Both the position numbers and the translations under genes were made by a program. A DNA stretch of 64,000 nucleotides from Planctomycetota bacterium (GTDB lineage Bacteria; Planctomycetota; UBA1135; GCA-002748355). Position 1 is the stretch's first letter. Each line of letters opens with the position of its first letter. Location of the stretch: NCBI GenBank assembly GCA_020638795.1, contig JACKHW010000009.1:1-64000 (forward strand), read 5' to 3'. Of the stretch, positions 52,605 to 60,929 are shown piece by piece. Below the pieces are notes generated by a model that was not told where the DNA came from, did not search any database, and saw only the letters and a program-made list of their open reading frames with translations.

Positions 52605-54121
52605 TGATTCGTCACTGGCTCCCGAGTCGCCTGAACGCGCTCGATCGGCGCTCGCCGCGTCGTCCCCTGAGCTCGCTGTGCGTCGCGCCGAATTCCGTCG
52701 AGCATCCCGCGGAACACGTAGCCGTGGAACGGAAGCACCGCGTACCAATACGCGAGCCCGAAGAGCCCCCGCGGCAAGAAGCGCGCGGTCATCACGAGTC
52801 GCGATCGCGCCTCACTCAGTCGTTCGACTTCGAAGCCGAGGCGCGCGATACCCGGCAGCTTCATCTCGGCATGCAGTTCGAGCCGTTCGGGTTCGTCGGC
52901 ACGCGTCACGCGCCAGAAGTCGAGCGCTTCTCCATACGACACGGACTCGCTCGCACGCCTCCCACGTCGTAGTCCGGGACCGCCGACCAAGCGATCCATG
53001 AGACCGCGAAGGCGCCACAGAGCATCGCCCGCGTAGTAGCCGTGTCCCCCACCAACCCGACAGACGCTGCGATACACGACGCTCTGCGGCGCTTCGATCT
53101 CGACGCGCCAGCGGTCGACGAAGGCGCTCCCGCCCGACCAATCGGGGTCGCCCGGCATCGGGCCGGCGGCACTCCACGACGACTCGACGCGGTCGGCTTC
53201 GAGGTTGGCGATCGCGAGTTCGATCGCTTCGCGGGCATCGAGGAGCCGCTCGCACGGCATCGTGCGTTCGGCATCGTCGTTGCGGCACACGACTTCGTTG
53301 CGCAAGCCCTCGGCGAGTGGCCGCGCCATCCGGCGATCGATCGGCGTGACGAGGTGGATCCAGAGCGACGACAGTCGCGGCGTGAGCAGCGGAACCGGCA
53401 GCACGATGCGAGCACGCAGACCACGTGCGCGCGCCATGACTTGCATGAGCTCCGCGTAGGTGAGGACGTCACGGCCACCGATGTCGAAGACTCGGCCGCG
53501 CACCGCGGGCGTCTCGAGACATGCGACGAGGTAGTCGAGCACGTTGCGCACTCCGATAGGCTGCACGCGCGTCTGCACCCACTTGGGCGTAACCATGACC
53601 GGTAAGCGTTCGACGAGGTAACGCAGGATCTCGAAGGACGCGCTGCCCGATCCGATGATCATCGCCGCGCGCAACACCGTGACGTCGATACCGGTCTCTC
53701 CGAGGACGACCTCGACTTCGCGCCGCGAGCTGAGGTGTTCGGACAGGCCTTCGCCCGTTTCGCCGAGGCCGCCGAGGTAGACGATCTGTTCGATGCCGGC
53801 CTGCGCGGCCGCGGTCGCGAACGCGCTAGCGAGCTTGCGGTCGTGCTCCGCATAGCTCGACCCGGCGCTCAGCATCGAATGAATGAGGTAGTAGGCGGTC
53901 TTCGCGCCCTGCATCGCGCGCGCCGTGCTCGCCACATCGTCGATGTCGCCCTTCTCGATGCGCACCGAGGAGTCGTTGCACCACGGACGCATCGCGAGCT
54001 TCTCGGGGTCACGCACGAAGCACGTGACCGAATAGCCCTTGTCCAAGAGGCGCGGCACGAGCCGGCTGCCGATGTAGCCGGTCGCGCCGGTGACGAAAAC
54101 GTGCTCGCGATGCTGCGTCAT
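52601..54121 (-). CDS. SDR-type NAD(P)-dependent protein with DUF2867 domain
   Basis: A 506-residue protein. The N-terminal extended-SDR fold begins HVFVTGATGYIGSRLVPRLL (NAD(P) loop G-x-x-G-x-x-G), with EKGDIDDVAS, YYLIHSML, IVYLGGLGETGEGLSEHL and VLRAAMIIGSGSASFE. It lacks a clear YxxxK, typical of NmrA-like relatives. The C-terminal part (about 340-506) is DUF2867-like (WSGGSAFVDRWRVEIEAPQS, GHGYYAGDALWRLRGLMDRL, ALDFWRVTRADEP, MKLPGIARLGFEV). The start at 54121 begins exactly at the fold; there is no signal peptide. Substrate unknown; relatives may act on quinone or lipid metabolites. Confidence 0.88.
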   Translation of the reverse strand: MTQHREHVFVTGATGYIGSRLVPRLLDKGYSVTCFVRDPEKLAMRPWCNDSSVRIEKGDIDDVASTARAMQGAKTAYYLIHSMLSAGSSYAEHDRKLASAFATAAAQAGIEQIVYLGGLGETGEGLSEHLSSRREVEVVLGETGIDVTVLRAAMIIGSGSASFEILRYLVERLPVMVTPKWVQTRVQPIGVRNVLDYLVACLETPAVRGRVFDIGGRDVLTYAELMQVMARARGLRARIVLPVPLLTPRLSSLWIHLVTPIDRRMARPLAEGLRNEVVCRNDDAERTMPCERLLDAREAIELAIANLEADRVESSWSAAGPMPGDPDWSGGSAFVDRWRVEIEAPQSVVYRSVCRVGGGHGYYAGDALWRLRGLMDRLVGGPGLRRGRRASESVSYGEALDFWRVTRADEPERLELHAEMKLPGIARLGFEVERLSEARSRLVMTARFLPRGLFGLAYWYAVLPFHGYVFRGMLDGIRRDAQRAQGTTRRAPIERVQATREPVTNH

Positions 54122-54306
54122 CTGGAGACGCTGTTGGTGGGCTCGACCCGGCCTTCTGTCAAGCACTGGACCGACGAAGCGCAATGTCGGCATGATCGTA
54201 GGGATGTCTCGATGCCAGATGACGAAGGGCGGCGTCCCTCTCCACGCGCACGAAGTCGATTCCGAGGGCGATTCCAGTCCCTCCAGCTCCGTAGCGAATT
54301 GCCATC

Positions 54307-54579
54307 GTGCATGACCTCGCCCTCGGCTGGCTCCTCGCCACGAACGTGCTCGCACTTGCCATTTACTGGCTCGACAAACGCAAGGCCGTTCGTCGGCAGC
54401 GCCGCATCCCCGAAGCCCAACTGCTCCTCGTCGCCGCCTGCGGCGGCGCACCCGGCGCTTGGCTCGCTTGCTCGCTCTTCCGTCACAAGACGCAAAAGCG
54501 CAGCTTCAGGGCCAAGCTGATCGTGGCGAGCTTGCTCTGTGGCGCTCTCGGCTGGGGCTACGTCCGCTTCGTCGCCTGA
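54307..54579 (+). CDS. DUF1294-family small membrane protein
   Basis: A 90-residue membrane protein with three hydrophobic segments (LGWLLATNVLALAIYWL, LLLVAACGGAPGAWLACSLF, LIVASLLCGALGWGYVRFV). The family signature is present: DKRKAVRRQRRIPEAQLLL, GG.PGAW, and FRHKTQKRSFR. GTG 54307 is the start; an ATG just after is out of frame. Function of DUF1294 is unknown; it often sits with nucleic-acid-binding domains, absent here. It is divergent from the oxidoreductase gene by 185 bp and shares no operon. Confidence 0.85.
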   Translation: MHDLALGWLLATNVLALAIYWLDKRKAVRRQRRIPEAQLLLVAACGGAPGAWLACSLFRHKTQKRSFRAKLIVASLLCGALGWGYVRFVA

Positions 54580-54690
54580 AGAGCAGGCGACGATTCGAGT
54601 CGAGTGTCCGGCGCCATCGCTGATGTCGATGCCATCGTGACGCGCGGGAGTGAACTCGCTCGACGCGCCGCGCACCGCGCGCCCTCGGTC

Positions 54691-54696
54691 TACAAT
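54691..54696 (+). promoter_or_regulatory. Possible -10 box (TACAAT) close to a start codon
   Basis: TACAAT ends 9 nt before ATG 54706. If used, transcription would begin at or next to the start codon, giving a leaderless mRNA. Alternatively translation begins at ATG 54715. Confidence 0.3.
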
Positions 54697-54705
54697 CCGG
54701 CTCGG

Positions 54706-57700
54706 ATGCTTCCGATGCTGCAGATCGAGACCCTCCTTGCCGTTTGTTTCCTCGTGACTTCGCTCGGCGCTCAGTATCCACCGGGCCCGCGAGTTCTCGA
54801 CGTCTCCCGGGTCGAAACGACCGGCGGCGATCCCGACCCACGGATCGCCGTGCGCTTGCGTGATGCCATGGAAGCCGTGCGTTCCGGCAATCGATCGCGT
54901 GCACTCGAGCATTTCGAGGCCGCCCTCGGGCTCGACCCAGTGAATCCTCAGGTTCTTCGATCGCTCGTCGAGGCGAGTCGGGAAGCTCCGGAATCGCAGG
55001 CACTCTGGCTGCGACGCTACTGGCTCGCGACGATGGATGATCGCGGCCGTGCCAAACTCGACCGGAACTTGACGACCACGCTGCAAGGTTCGCTCGAGAT
55101 GTCGAACCCCGAGCCGCTCGCGAAGGCACGCGCCGCCGCAATCGGCGAACTCGAGCGCTTCGTGACGAAGCTTCCTCCGCGCGGGCGGGACGCACTCGGG
55201 AACGGCCTGCTTGCGCGCTGGGCCTGCGATGTCGCCATCGAACTCATGCGCGCAGCGCCGAGTCTTCGGAAGAAGTACGGCGCCGTGTTCGACGAGGCCC
55301 TCGAGCGACACGAACCCGACCACGCCGCCGTGCTGACGACGCTCGCGAAGGTCATGCAGACCAGCACGAAGGACGACGACAGCGCCGCCAACGATCTGCG
55401 CATGCGCGCTGCGCGCTGCCTGACCGGGCTCGGCGCGCAAGCCGCCTTCAAGAAGCTCGAGGGACCGAAACCGCCGGACGTGTCCCGCGTGCGAGCGCTC
55501 GCGCAAACCGCACGCGCCAAGCTACGCGCGAAGATCGAAGCCGAAGCCGAAGCCAAAGGAGAAACGACGTTTCGCATCGAGACCCTTCGCTCCATGAATG
55601 CGAACGAGCGCGAGGCGTTCACGGCGGAGCACCGGCATTGGTCGAAGCCGGCGATCGGGATCAGCCCTGGCGGGCTCTACGTCGTGGAGACGACCTGCGG
55701 TCACGGCACGCTCCTCGGTGCTCTCGAGACCATCGAACTCCATCACCGACGTCTCGCGAACTGGTTCGGGAAGGACCCGTTCCAATCGCGTCCGGGCACG
55801 ATCCGAATCGTGCCGGATCACGCAGGACTCGAGGCCGAAGACAGTCCGTTCTGGTGGGCCGGCGGCTTTCAGAGCGGTGACTTGACGGTCGTCAAATTCG
55901 CCTGGGGCTCTGTCGCCGGACTCGGCCGCACGCTGACACACGAACTCACGCACCGCTTCGATGGCGTCCTCGAGCCGTCCCTGCCGTCCTGGCTCGGGGA
56001 GGGCCGCGCCGTCTGGACCGCGGGCGCGTACGGCAACGCGAACGATGAGCGGTTCGTCGACAACCATCTGAATCCGTACGACATGCAGACGGCGCTCGTT
56101 CGTGGCTACGGTGGCGGTGGCAAACTGCAGCAGCTCCTCGAGGGCACGATCGACGACTACCGCGACAACTACCCGGTCGGCCACGCGCTCTTCGTCTTTC
56201 TGCGCTCATGGCAAATCGAGAAGAAGCGCGTGTTCGAGAAGCGACTCGACGCCTACATGCGCCGGATTCGTGCGGGTCGAAAGGACCCACACAAGTTCTT
56301 CTTGGAGCACTTCGCCGACGGGAAGCAGGGTCGACCTGACGGCTGGGAAGCATTCTTGAAGGAGTGGAACGAGTTTCTCGGGGGCTGCTACAAGAAAGCG
56401 TGGAACGAAGAGGTTGCGTGGTTCGACGAGCGCTACTCACGCGAACTCAGTCGTCCGACTCGCGGCGCGCGGGTCCTCGATCGCCCGACGTTCACGTGGA
56501 CGCGCAATCGTGCCGAGCCTTGGTTCGGGCAGGAGCACGCTGCCGAAGCCGGCCTTGTGCTCGCCGAAGCCGGTCACCGACGGGAAGCCGCCGCAGCGCT
56601 GCTCTGGAGCTTGCGCACGGATGGCTTCGTGTTCGAGAACGCGAAACTCCTGAAGAGCCTCCTCGAAGAACTCGGCCAGGAGGATGCCGCATGGGCACTC
56701 GGCTACGAGCTGCACCATCAATCGACATCCACGTCCTCGCCCATGCTCCCGCCGTTCGCGGCACGACTGACGCGCTTGTTTGCCTACGCGAAGGATCTCC
56801 AGGATGCCGCGTCCCGTGCAGCCGAGGCCAAGCACGGGGCGATCGCTCGCGTACTCGCGAACGAGTCTCGATGGCTGCGCCGTTTCGTCGGCGGTCCGTC
56901 GCTGCCGCTTCCCGAGGCAACGACTCCTCTGGACCTGGCGCTCTATCCACGACTGGAAGCTCCGCGGAGACTCGATCTCGACGGTTTGACCGAAGAAGGA
57001 CTCACCGGCTACGAAGAGCGACGCGTCGCGAACCTTTGGTTCATGGATGCCGATGGCAACCTTCATGTCGGTCGCGAGAAGCCACGGGACAAAACGGGCG
57101 TGCTGGACCGCTCGATTCACATTCGGGATGCGTACGTGCGCGCGAACGAATGGCAACATCCGGGGCAGTACGTGTTTCGCACGCGCGTCCACTTCACGAC
57201 TTCGTACGTGTCCGGTGCGATCCTCCTCGGCATCACGCGACGCGATCGAAACGTCCGCGTGAGCTTTACTGCGGGCGACTATCTCTATGCGATCGGTCGC
57301 TCCGACGAAGTCAAGAAGACGGACTCGATGCGGATCGGAGTCGAAGGACTCTGGGATCGTGAAGGTGGACTCGGGATCTCGAGTGGATCACGCAAGTTCG
57401 ACTTCGCGCGCCCGGCGACGAGCTTCACGCTCGAGGTGCGTGTCGACGGCCCGACGGCCTGGATCTCGGTCGACGGTACGCGCGTGTGTACCTACACGAC
57501 ACCGAGCCTCACACCGATCGAGGGCTACATCGGCGCGGCCATGAGCTCGGGCGCCGTGCGCCTGCAGGAGCCAACGGTGCAGCGCATCGACCGCGGCGCC
57601 GTGGCGGGCAGCGCATCGTCGACGGGTCTTTCCCTCGTGCGGCCGAGCGAGAACCTCCATGCGATTCTCGGCGCGCGGACCGAAGGAATCCCGACCGCCA

Positions 57701-58083
57701 CGCACGGAACGGTCGTCCTTTGGCTCCCAACCAAAGAAGGCGAGAAGTTCGAAGGCAAGAGCGAGGCCATCGGTCGACGCGATATCGACAAGCTCATCCA
57801 GGGCCCGCTGGAGTATCCCCAGAAGTGGATCATCGCCTACCCGAAGGCTTGGTCCTCCGCACGCAAGGACAGGTTGAAGATCGACAGCGCCGGCTACGGT
57901 GAAGGACGCGTCCAACACGTCGAGCACGACAGCCCCGCGCCGCTCGGTGACTCACCGTGGCTTCTCTTCCTCGACGACGTCGGTGTCTTGCGCGTCGCTG
58001 AGCGCTTGACCATGAAGCCTGGTGGACTCGGAACGCTTCGGCGTTGGATGCGACAGTTCCGTGCGAACGAAACGCGTGACTGA
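54706..58083 (+). CDS. Large secreted HExxH metallopeptidase-like protein with TPR start
   Basis: A 1125-residue protein. A signal peptide (QIETLLAVCFLVTSLGAQ) is followed by a TPR-like helical region (SRALEHFEAALGLDPVNPQVL, about 60-120). The peptidase-MA-like gluzincin centre is TLTHELTHRFDGVLEPSLP (HExxH about 412-416), with the third ligand likely in GEGRAVWTAG. Then come helical repeats (EHAAEAGLVLAEAGHRREAA) and a lectin/laminin-like beta domain (about 770-960; GLWDREGGLGISSGSRK, FTLEVRVDGPTAWISVDGT). The C-terminal 150 residues are unassigned. A role in degrading or processing external protein is inferred. No terminator T-run follows. Confidence 0.85.
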   Translation: MLPMLQIETLLAVCFLVTSLGAQYPPGPRVLDVSRVETTGGDPDPRIAVRLRDAMEAVRSGNRSRALEHFEAALGLDPVNPQVLRSLVEASREAPESQALWLRRYWLATMDDRGRAKLDRNLTTTLQGSLEMSNPEPLAKARAAAIGELERFVTKLPPRGRDALGNGLLARWACDVAIELMRAAPSLRKKYGAVFDEALERHEPDHAAVLTTLAKVMQTSTKDDDSAANDLRMRAARCLTGLGAQAAFKKLEGPKPPDVSRVRALAQTARAKLRAKIEAEAEAKGETTFRIETLRSMNANEREAFTAEHRHWSKPAIGISPGGLYVVETTCGHGTLLGALETIELHHRRLANWFGKDPFQSRPGTIRIVPDHAGLEAEDSPFWWAGGFQSGDLTVVKFAWGSVAGLGRTLTHELTHRFDGVLEPSLPSWLGEGRAVWTAGAYGNANDERFVDNHLNPYDMQTALVRGYGGGGKLQQLLEGTIDDYRDNYPVGHALFVFLRSWQIEKKRVFEKRLDAYMRRIRAGRKDPHKFFLEHFADGKQGRPDGWEAFLKEWNEFLGGCYKKAWNEEVAWFDERYSRELSRPTRGARVLDRPTFTWTRNRAEPWFGQEHAAEAGLVLAEAGHRREAAAALLWSLRTDGFVFENAKLLKSLLEELGQEDAAWALGYELHHQSTSTSSPMLPPFAARLTRLFAYAKDLQDAASRAAEAKHGAIARVLANESRWLRRFVGGPSLPLPEATTPLDLALYPRLEAPRRLDLDGLTEEGLTGYEERRVANLWFMDADGNLHVGREKPRDKTGVLDRSIHIRDAYVRANEWQHPGQYVFRTRVHFTTSYVSGAILLGITRRDRNVRVSFTAGDYLYAIGRSDEVKKTDSMRIGVEGLWDREGGLGISSGSRKFDFARPATSFTLEVRVDGPTAWISVDGTRVCTYTTPSLTPIEGYIGAAMSSGAVRLQEPTVQRIDRGAVAGSASSTGLSLVRPSENLHAILGARTEGIPTATHGTVVLWLPTKEGEKFEGKSEAIGRRDIDKLIQGPLEYPQKWIIAYPKAWSSARKDRLKIDSAGYGEGRVQHVEHDSPAPLGDSPWLLFLDDVGVLRVAERLTMKPGGLGTLRRWMRQFRANETRD

Positions 58084-58194
58084 ACATCGAGCGTCGCGTC
58101 CCGACATAGCGCAACCGCCTGTCTCCTCGTGCCGCTGACCGTCCGTCACCTTGCGACGCGCAATGCACGCTTCGGGACCCGTCAACGCAATAGC

Positions 58195-58207
58195 TGACGG
58201 ACCGTCA
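58195..58207. terminator. Short palindrome at the DUF885 gene stop
   Basis: TGACGG-A-CCGTCA, a perfect 6-bp dyad that includes the minus-strand stop codon. A related TGACCGTCCGTCA lies about 60 bp upstream on the plus strand. It may end both convergent transcripts weakly. Confidence 0.35.
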
Positions 58208-59905
58208 ACCGGCGAAGCGCCAGGTCGGCTTCGCGGCCTTTTCGAGCTTGGAGCCCGTCAGGATCGCCCTGAGTAGTTCGATCGGCAGCGTGTTCTCGCG
58301 CAGGATGCGGTCGTGGAAGTCGCGGTCGCTCCACGCACCCTCGGTGCCGGGCTTGCAGAGTTCTTCGTGCAGCGCGCGGAACTGCAATCCACCGAGCAGG
58401 TACGCCGCCTGATAGAGCGGACCGTACGCGCCACCGATCGAACGACGCACTTCGGCCGTCGCGTTGCGCCGCTCGTGACCGACCTCGGCGACGAGGAAGT
58501 CGATGCACTTCTGCGCGTCCCAATTGCCGAGTTGGAACTCGAGCGAGAACACGATGCGCGCACAACGATGCGCGCGCCAGAAGAGCATCCCGATCTCGTC
58601 TTCCTTCGTCTTCGGGAAGCCGAGGTCGAAGAGGTGCAACTCCCACCACAGGCACCAACCCTCGATCCAGAATGGCGTACGGAACATCGAGCGATACGGC
58701 TTGTAGCGCACGTTCATGAACTGTTGCAGGTGATGCCCGGGGATGAGTTCGTGCTGCACCGTGGCGCGCGAGAAGGCGGGGTTGTTGCCGCGCATGCTCA
58801 TCAGCTTGTGCGCGTGGTCCATCGTGTCGGTCGGATAGCTGACCTGGATCACTTCGCCGCCGAGGAAGTAGGGACTCACGAGCTGACGTTCGGGCGACAA
58901 CATCGTCATGCGCCACGTCTCGCGAGCGAGCGGCGGAACCGTCACGAGATCGCGTGACGTGACCCACTCGATCGCCTCGTTCGCGAGCGAACGAATCAGC
59001 TCGGGCTGCTCCCCGGGCGCGACGTAGCTGTCCTTGACCTTCTCCTGCGCTTCACGCCAGTCGTCGAAGCCGAGCGCCTTGGCGGCCTTGGTCCGCAGGT
59101 CTTGGACGACCGCGAACTCGCGCCGCGCGATCTCGATGAGCTCGCTCGCGGTGTACGGGATCCATGCATGGCGCAGCGCCTGCGTGAGAGCTTCGTCCCC
59201 GATCGGGTCGCCGATCAGCGTCGGGTCGCCGCCTCCCGTGCGATCGCTCGTGGACCGCAGAGTGCTCGCGAGACCACGCAGCGCACCGGCAGCGGTCTCG
59301 TACGGCTTCGCCACCCACCACGAAAACTGCGGGTCGTAGCCAGCGCGGAAGCGGTAGTACTCGTCGAGCGTGCGCAGAGTCCTCTCGGTCAAACGTGCCG
59401 CGCGTGCACGCACGGTCTGCGGCAACGACTGCAGCGTCGCCGCGATCGCCGAAGCCGTTGTCACGTCGAGCGCGAACCGATCGATGCGCGCCGCGACGTC
59501 CTTGGCAAGGGCGGGCAAGACGTCCTCGCGCGCTTCGAAGAGCGGCACGAGATCATCGAGACATGGCAGTGCGTCGAGCACTTCACGCGCCTGCTTGTCC
59601 TCGAGTCGCAGCAGATCGCGTCGATGCACGAGTTCGGAATGGAGTGCATGCCAATCGACGCGACCCGAGACGCCGAGAGCGTCGAAGTCGAGTGCGTCGA
59701 GTTCTTGCAACTCACTGTCGAAGAACTCTTCGAAGCGCCGCATGCGCCGTTCGCTGAACGGCACGTCGTAGCGGCGCTCGAGGGCTTGTTCGTCGGCACG
59801 GATGCGGGTGATGCGCGCTTCGAGAGCGTGGTCGCCTTCCTGGGCCGCAGCGACGGGAATCAGCGTGATGAGGGAACAAGCGAAGGCAATTCGAACGGCA
59901 ACCAT
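58205..59905 (-). CDS. Exported DUF885 metallopeptidase
   Basis: A 566-residue DUF885 protein. The signal peptide (AVRIAFACSLITLIPVAAAQ) starts at 59905. The zinc site is VQHELIPGHHLQQFM (about 381-395; HExxH type with extra His), with downstream support from WEGWCLWWELHLF-type sequence (IEGWCLWWELHLFDLGFP) and RIVFSLEFQLGNWDAQKCIDFLV, which is typical of the family. Length is normal (about 550-600). Members are thought to be carboxypeptidase-like or oligopeptidase enzymes of the periplasm; many planctomycete genomes have several. It converges on the large metallopeptidase gene. Confidence 0.92.
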   Translation of the reverse strand: MVAVRIAFACSLITLIPVAAAQEGDHALEARITRIRADEQALERRYDVPFSERRMRRFEEFFDSELQELDALDFDALGVSGRVDWHALHSELVHRRDLLRLEDKQAREVLDALPCLDDLVPLFEAREDVLPALAKDVAARIDRFALDVTTASAIAATLQSLPQTVRARAARLTERTLRTLDEYYRFRAGYDPQFSWWVAKPYETAAGALRGLASTLRSTSDRTGGGDPTLIGDPIGDEALTQALRHAWIPYTASELIEIARREFAVVQDLRTKAAKALGFDDWREAQEKVKDSYVAPGEQPELIRSLANEAIEWVTSRDLVTVPPLARETWRMTMLSPERQLVSPYFLGGEVIQVSYPTDTMDHAHKLMSMRGNNPAFSRATVQHELIPGHHLQQFMNVRYKPYRSMFRTPFWIEGWCLWWELHLFDLGFPKTKEDEIGMLFWRAHRCARIVFSLEFQLGNWDAQKCIDFLVAEVGHERRNATAEVRRSIGGAYGPLYQAAYLLGGLQFRALHEELCKPGTEGAWSDRDFHDRILRENTLPIELLRAILTGSKLEKAAKPTWRFAG

Positions 59906-60193
59906 GGCGCCATGACAAAGAACGCACCGACTGTTCACAAGGGGCCATGCGATTCGATCCACGAGCGACGCGTCCGCGATCATGAGGGGAGCGCCGATTC
60001 ACGGGGTCGGCCATGGCCAAGAACCCGGAACCCGTCTTCGGTTTCGACCATAGGCACGTGGACTTCACGAAGCCGTGCGAAGACAGCTTCTCGCTGACGT
60101 GCGGATTCGATGCGAATCTCGAGCCACCAAGTCGAGTCGTAGCCGTCCGCTCGAACGTGGTCAGACCAATCGCAATTCCAAGGCGAGACATGA

Positions 60194-60484
60194 CCACCCA
60201 GACACTGGATCCTCGGTGTCGCGGCCGAGGGCGAGACTCATGTCTCGAACTTGGACCTCAGCAAGGACACAGAGTATCGCTACGGCTGGCGGCACGTCGT
60301 CGAGTCGATGGCCCACGTCGCCCGTAGCGACGCGACCGGTCACTTCCGACTTTGGATCCCTGCCGCGTGCGATGCATGCATGGTCAGCGCCTATCTCGGC
60401 AATCGGTACTCGATGCCCCTCGAGGTCGACCTCCGTAGCGACACGCCAATGGACTTGCAGATCGTGATGCCGAAAGACTGCTAG
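60194..60484 (+). pseudogene. Remnant of a carboxypeptidase-regulatory-like domain
   Basis: An open stretch of about 96 codons after a stop at 60191, with no convincing start codon (TTG 60251 is the first candidate). It reads HWILGVAAEGETHVSNLDLS, GHFRLWIPAACDACMVSAYL and DLRSDTPMDLQIVMPKDC: a beta-sandwich pattern (D/GxFRL.IP...) like carboxypeptidase-regulatory domains, as in the gene at 60930. The upstream 280 bases (59906-60190) show no coherent coding frame. It is probably the 3' end of a decayed gene, or a very small secreted protein without a signal. Confidence 0.4.
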
Positions 60485-60512
60485 CGCTGAGCGATGCTTG
60501 AAAGCACGCGTG

Positions 60513-60902
60513 CTACGCGACGACATCCCCGCTCACGAAGCTGAACACGCACGCATCGTGCATCACTCCGTGCTGCCGAACACGGCGCCGTGCGTTCCCT
60601 TCGTAAATCGCGCCGGCTTTCTCCGCCACACGTCGACTCGCGACGTTCTCGACCGCGGCGACGATCTCGACGCGCTCGAGGTCGCGGAGTCCGAGCGCGA
60701 AGCGCGCTAGCAGCTTCGTCGCCGCGGTCGCGTATCCGCGCCCGCTGTGTGCCGTGCACACCCAGTAGCCGAGGTTCGCACGCCGATGGATCGAGTCGAT
60801 CTGGTTCAAGCCACGACAACCGACGAAGACGCCTTCGACCTCGATCACGAAGCGATGCAGGTCGCCGAACTCACCCGCGACCCAAGCGCGGAGCGACGGC
60901 AT
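60513..60902 (-). CDS. Short GNAT acetyltransferase (N-terminally truncated)
   Basis: A 129-residue RimJ/RimL-type GNAT domain. HRFVIEVEGVFVGCRGLN, RANLGYWVCTAHSGRGYATAA (acetyl-CoA loop, S-G-R-G-Y-A) and LERVEIVAAVENVASRRVAEKAGA are clear. The first 50 or so residues of the family are missing; ATG 60902 begins within the fold. Its frame continues upstream directly from the TGA of the gene at 60930, 9 codons away, so it lies right behind that gene. A second, decayed copy of the same segment lies on the far side of that gene. It may still fold but activity is doubtful. Confidence 0.7.
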   Translation of the reverse strand: MPSLRAWVAGEFGDLHRFVIEVEGVFVGCRGLNQIDSIHRRANLGYWVCTAHSGRGYATAATKLLARFALGLRDLERVEIVAAVENVASRRVAEKAGAIYEGNARRRVRQHGVMHDACVFSFVSGDVVA

Positions 60903-60929
60903 CGAGACCCGCGTACGCGCGTCGACGCG

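Noticed and set aside
60013..60327. 104-codon plus-strand frame before the carboxypeptidase-like remnant
   Set aside because: The readable protein pattern in this region is in a different frame from 60194 onward; this frame turns Arg-rich and has no family match.
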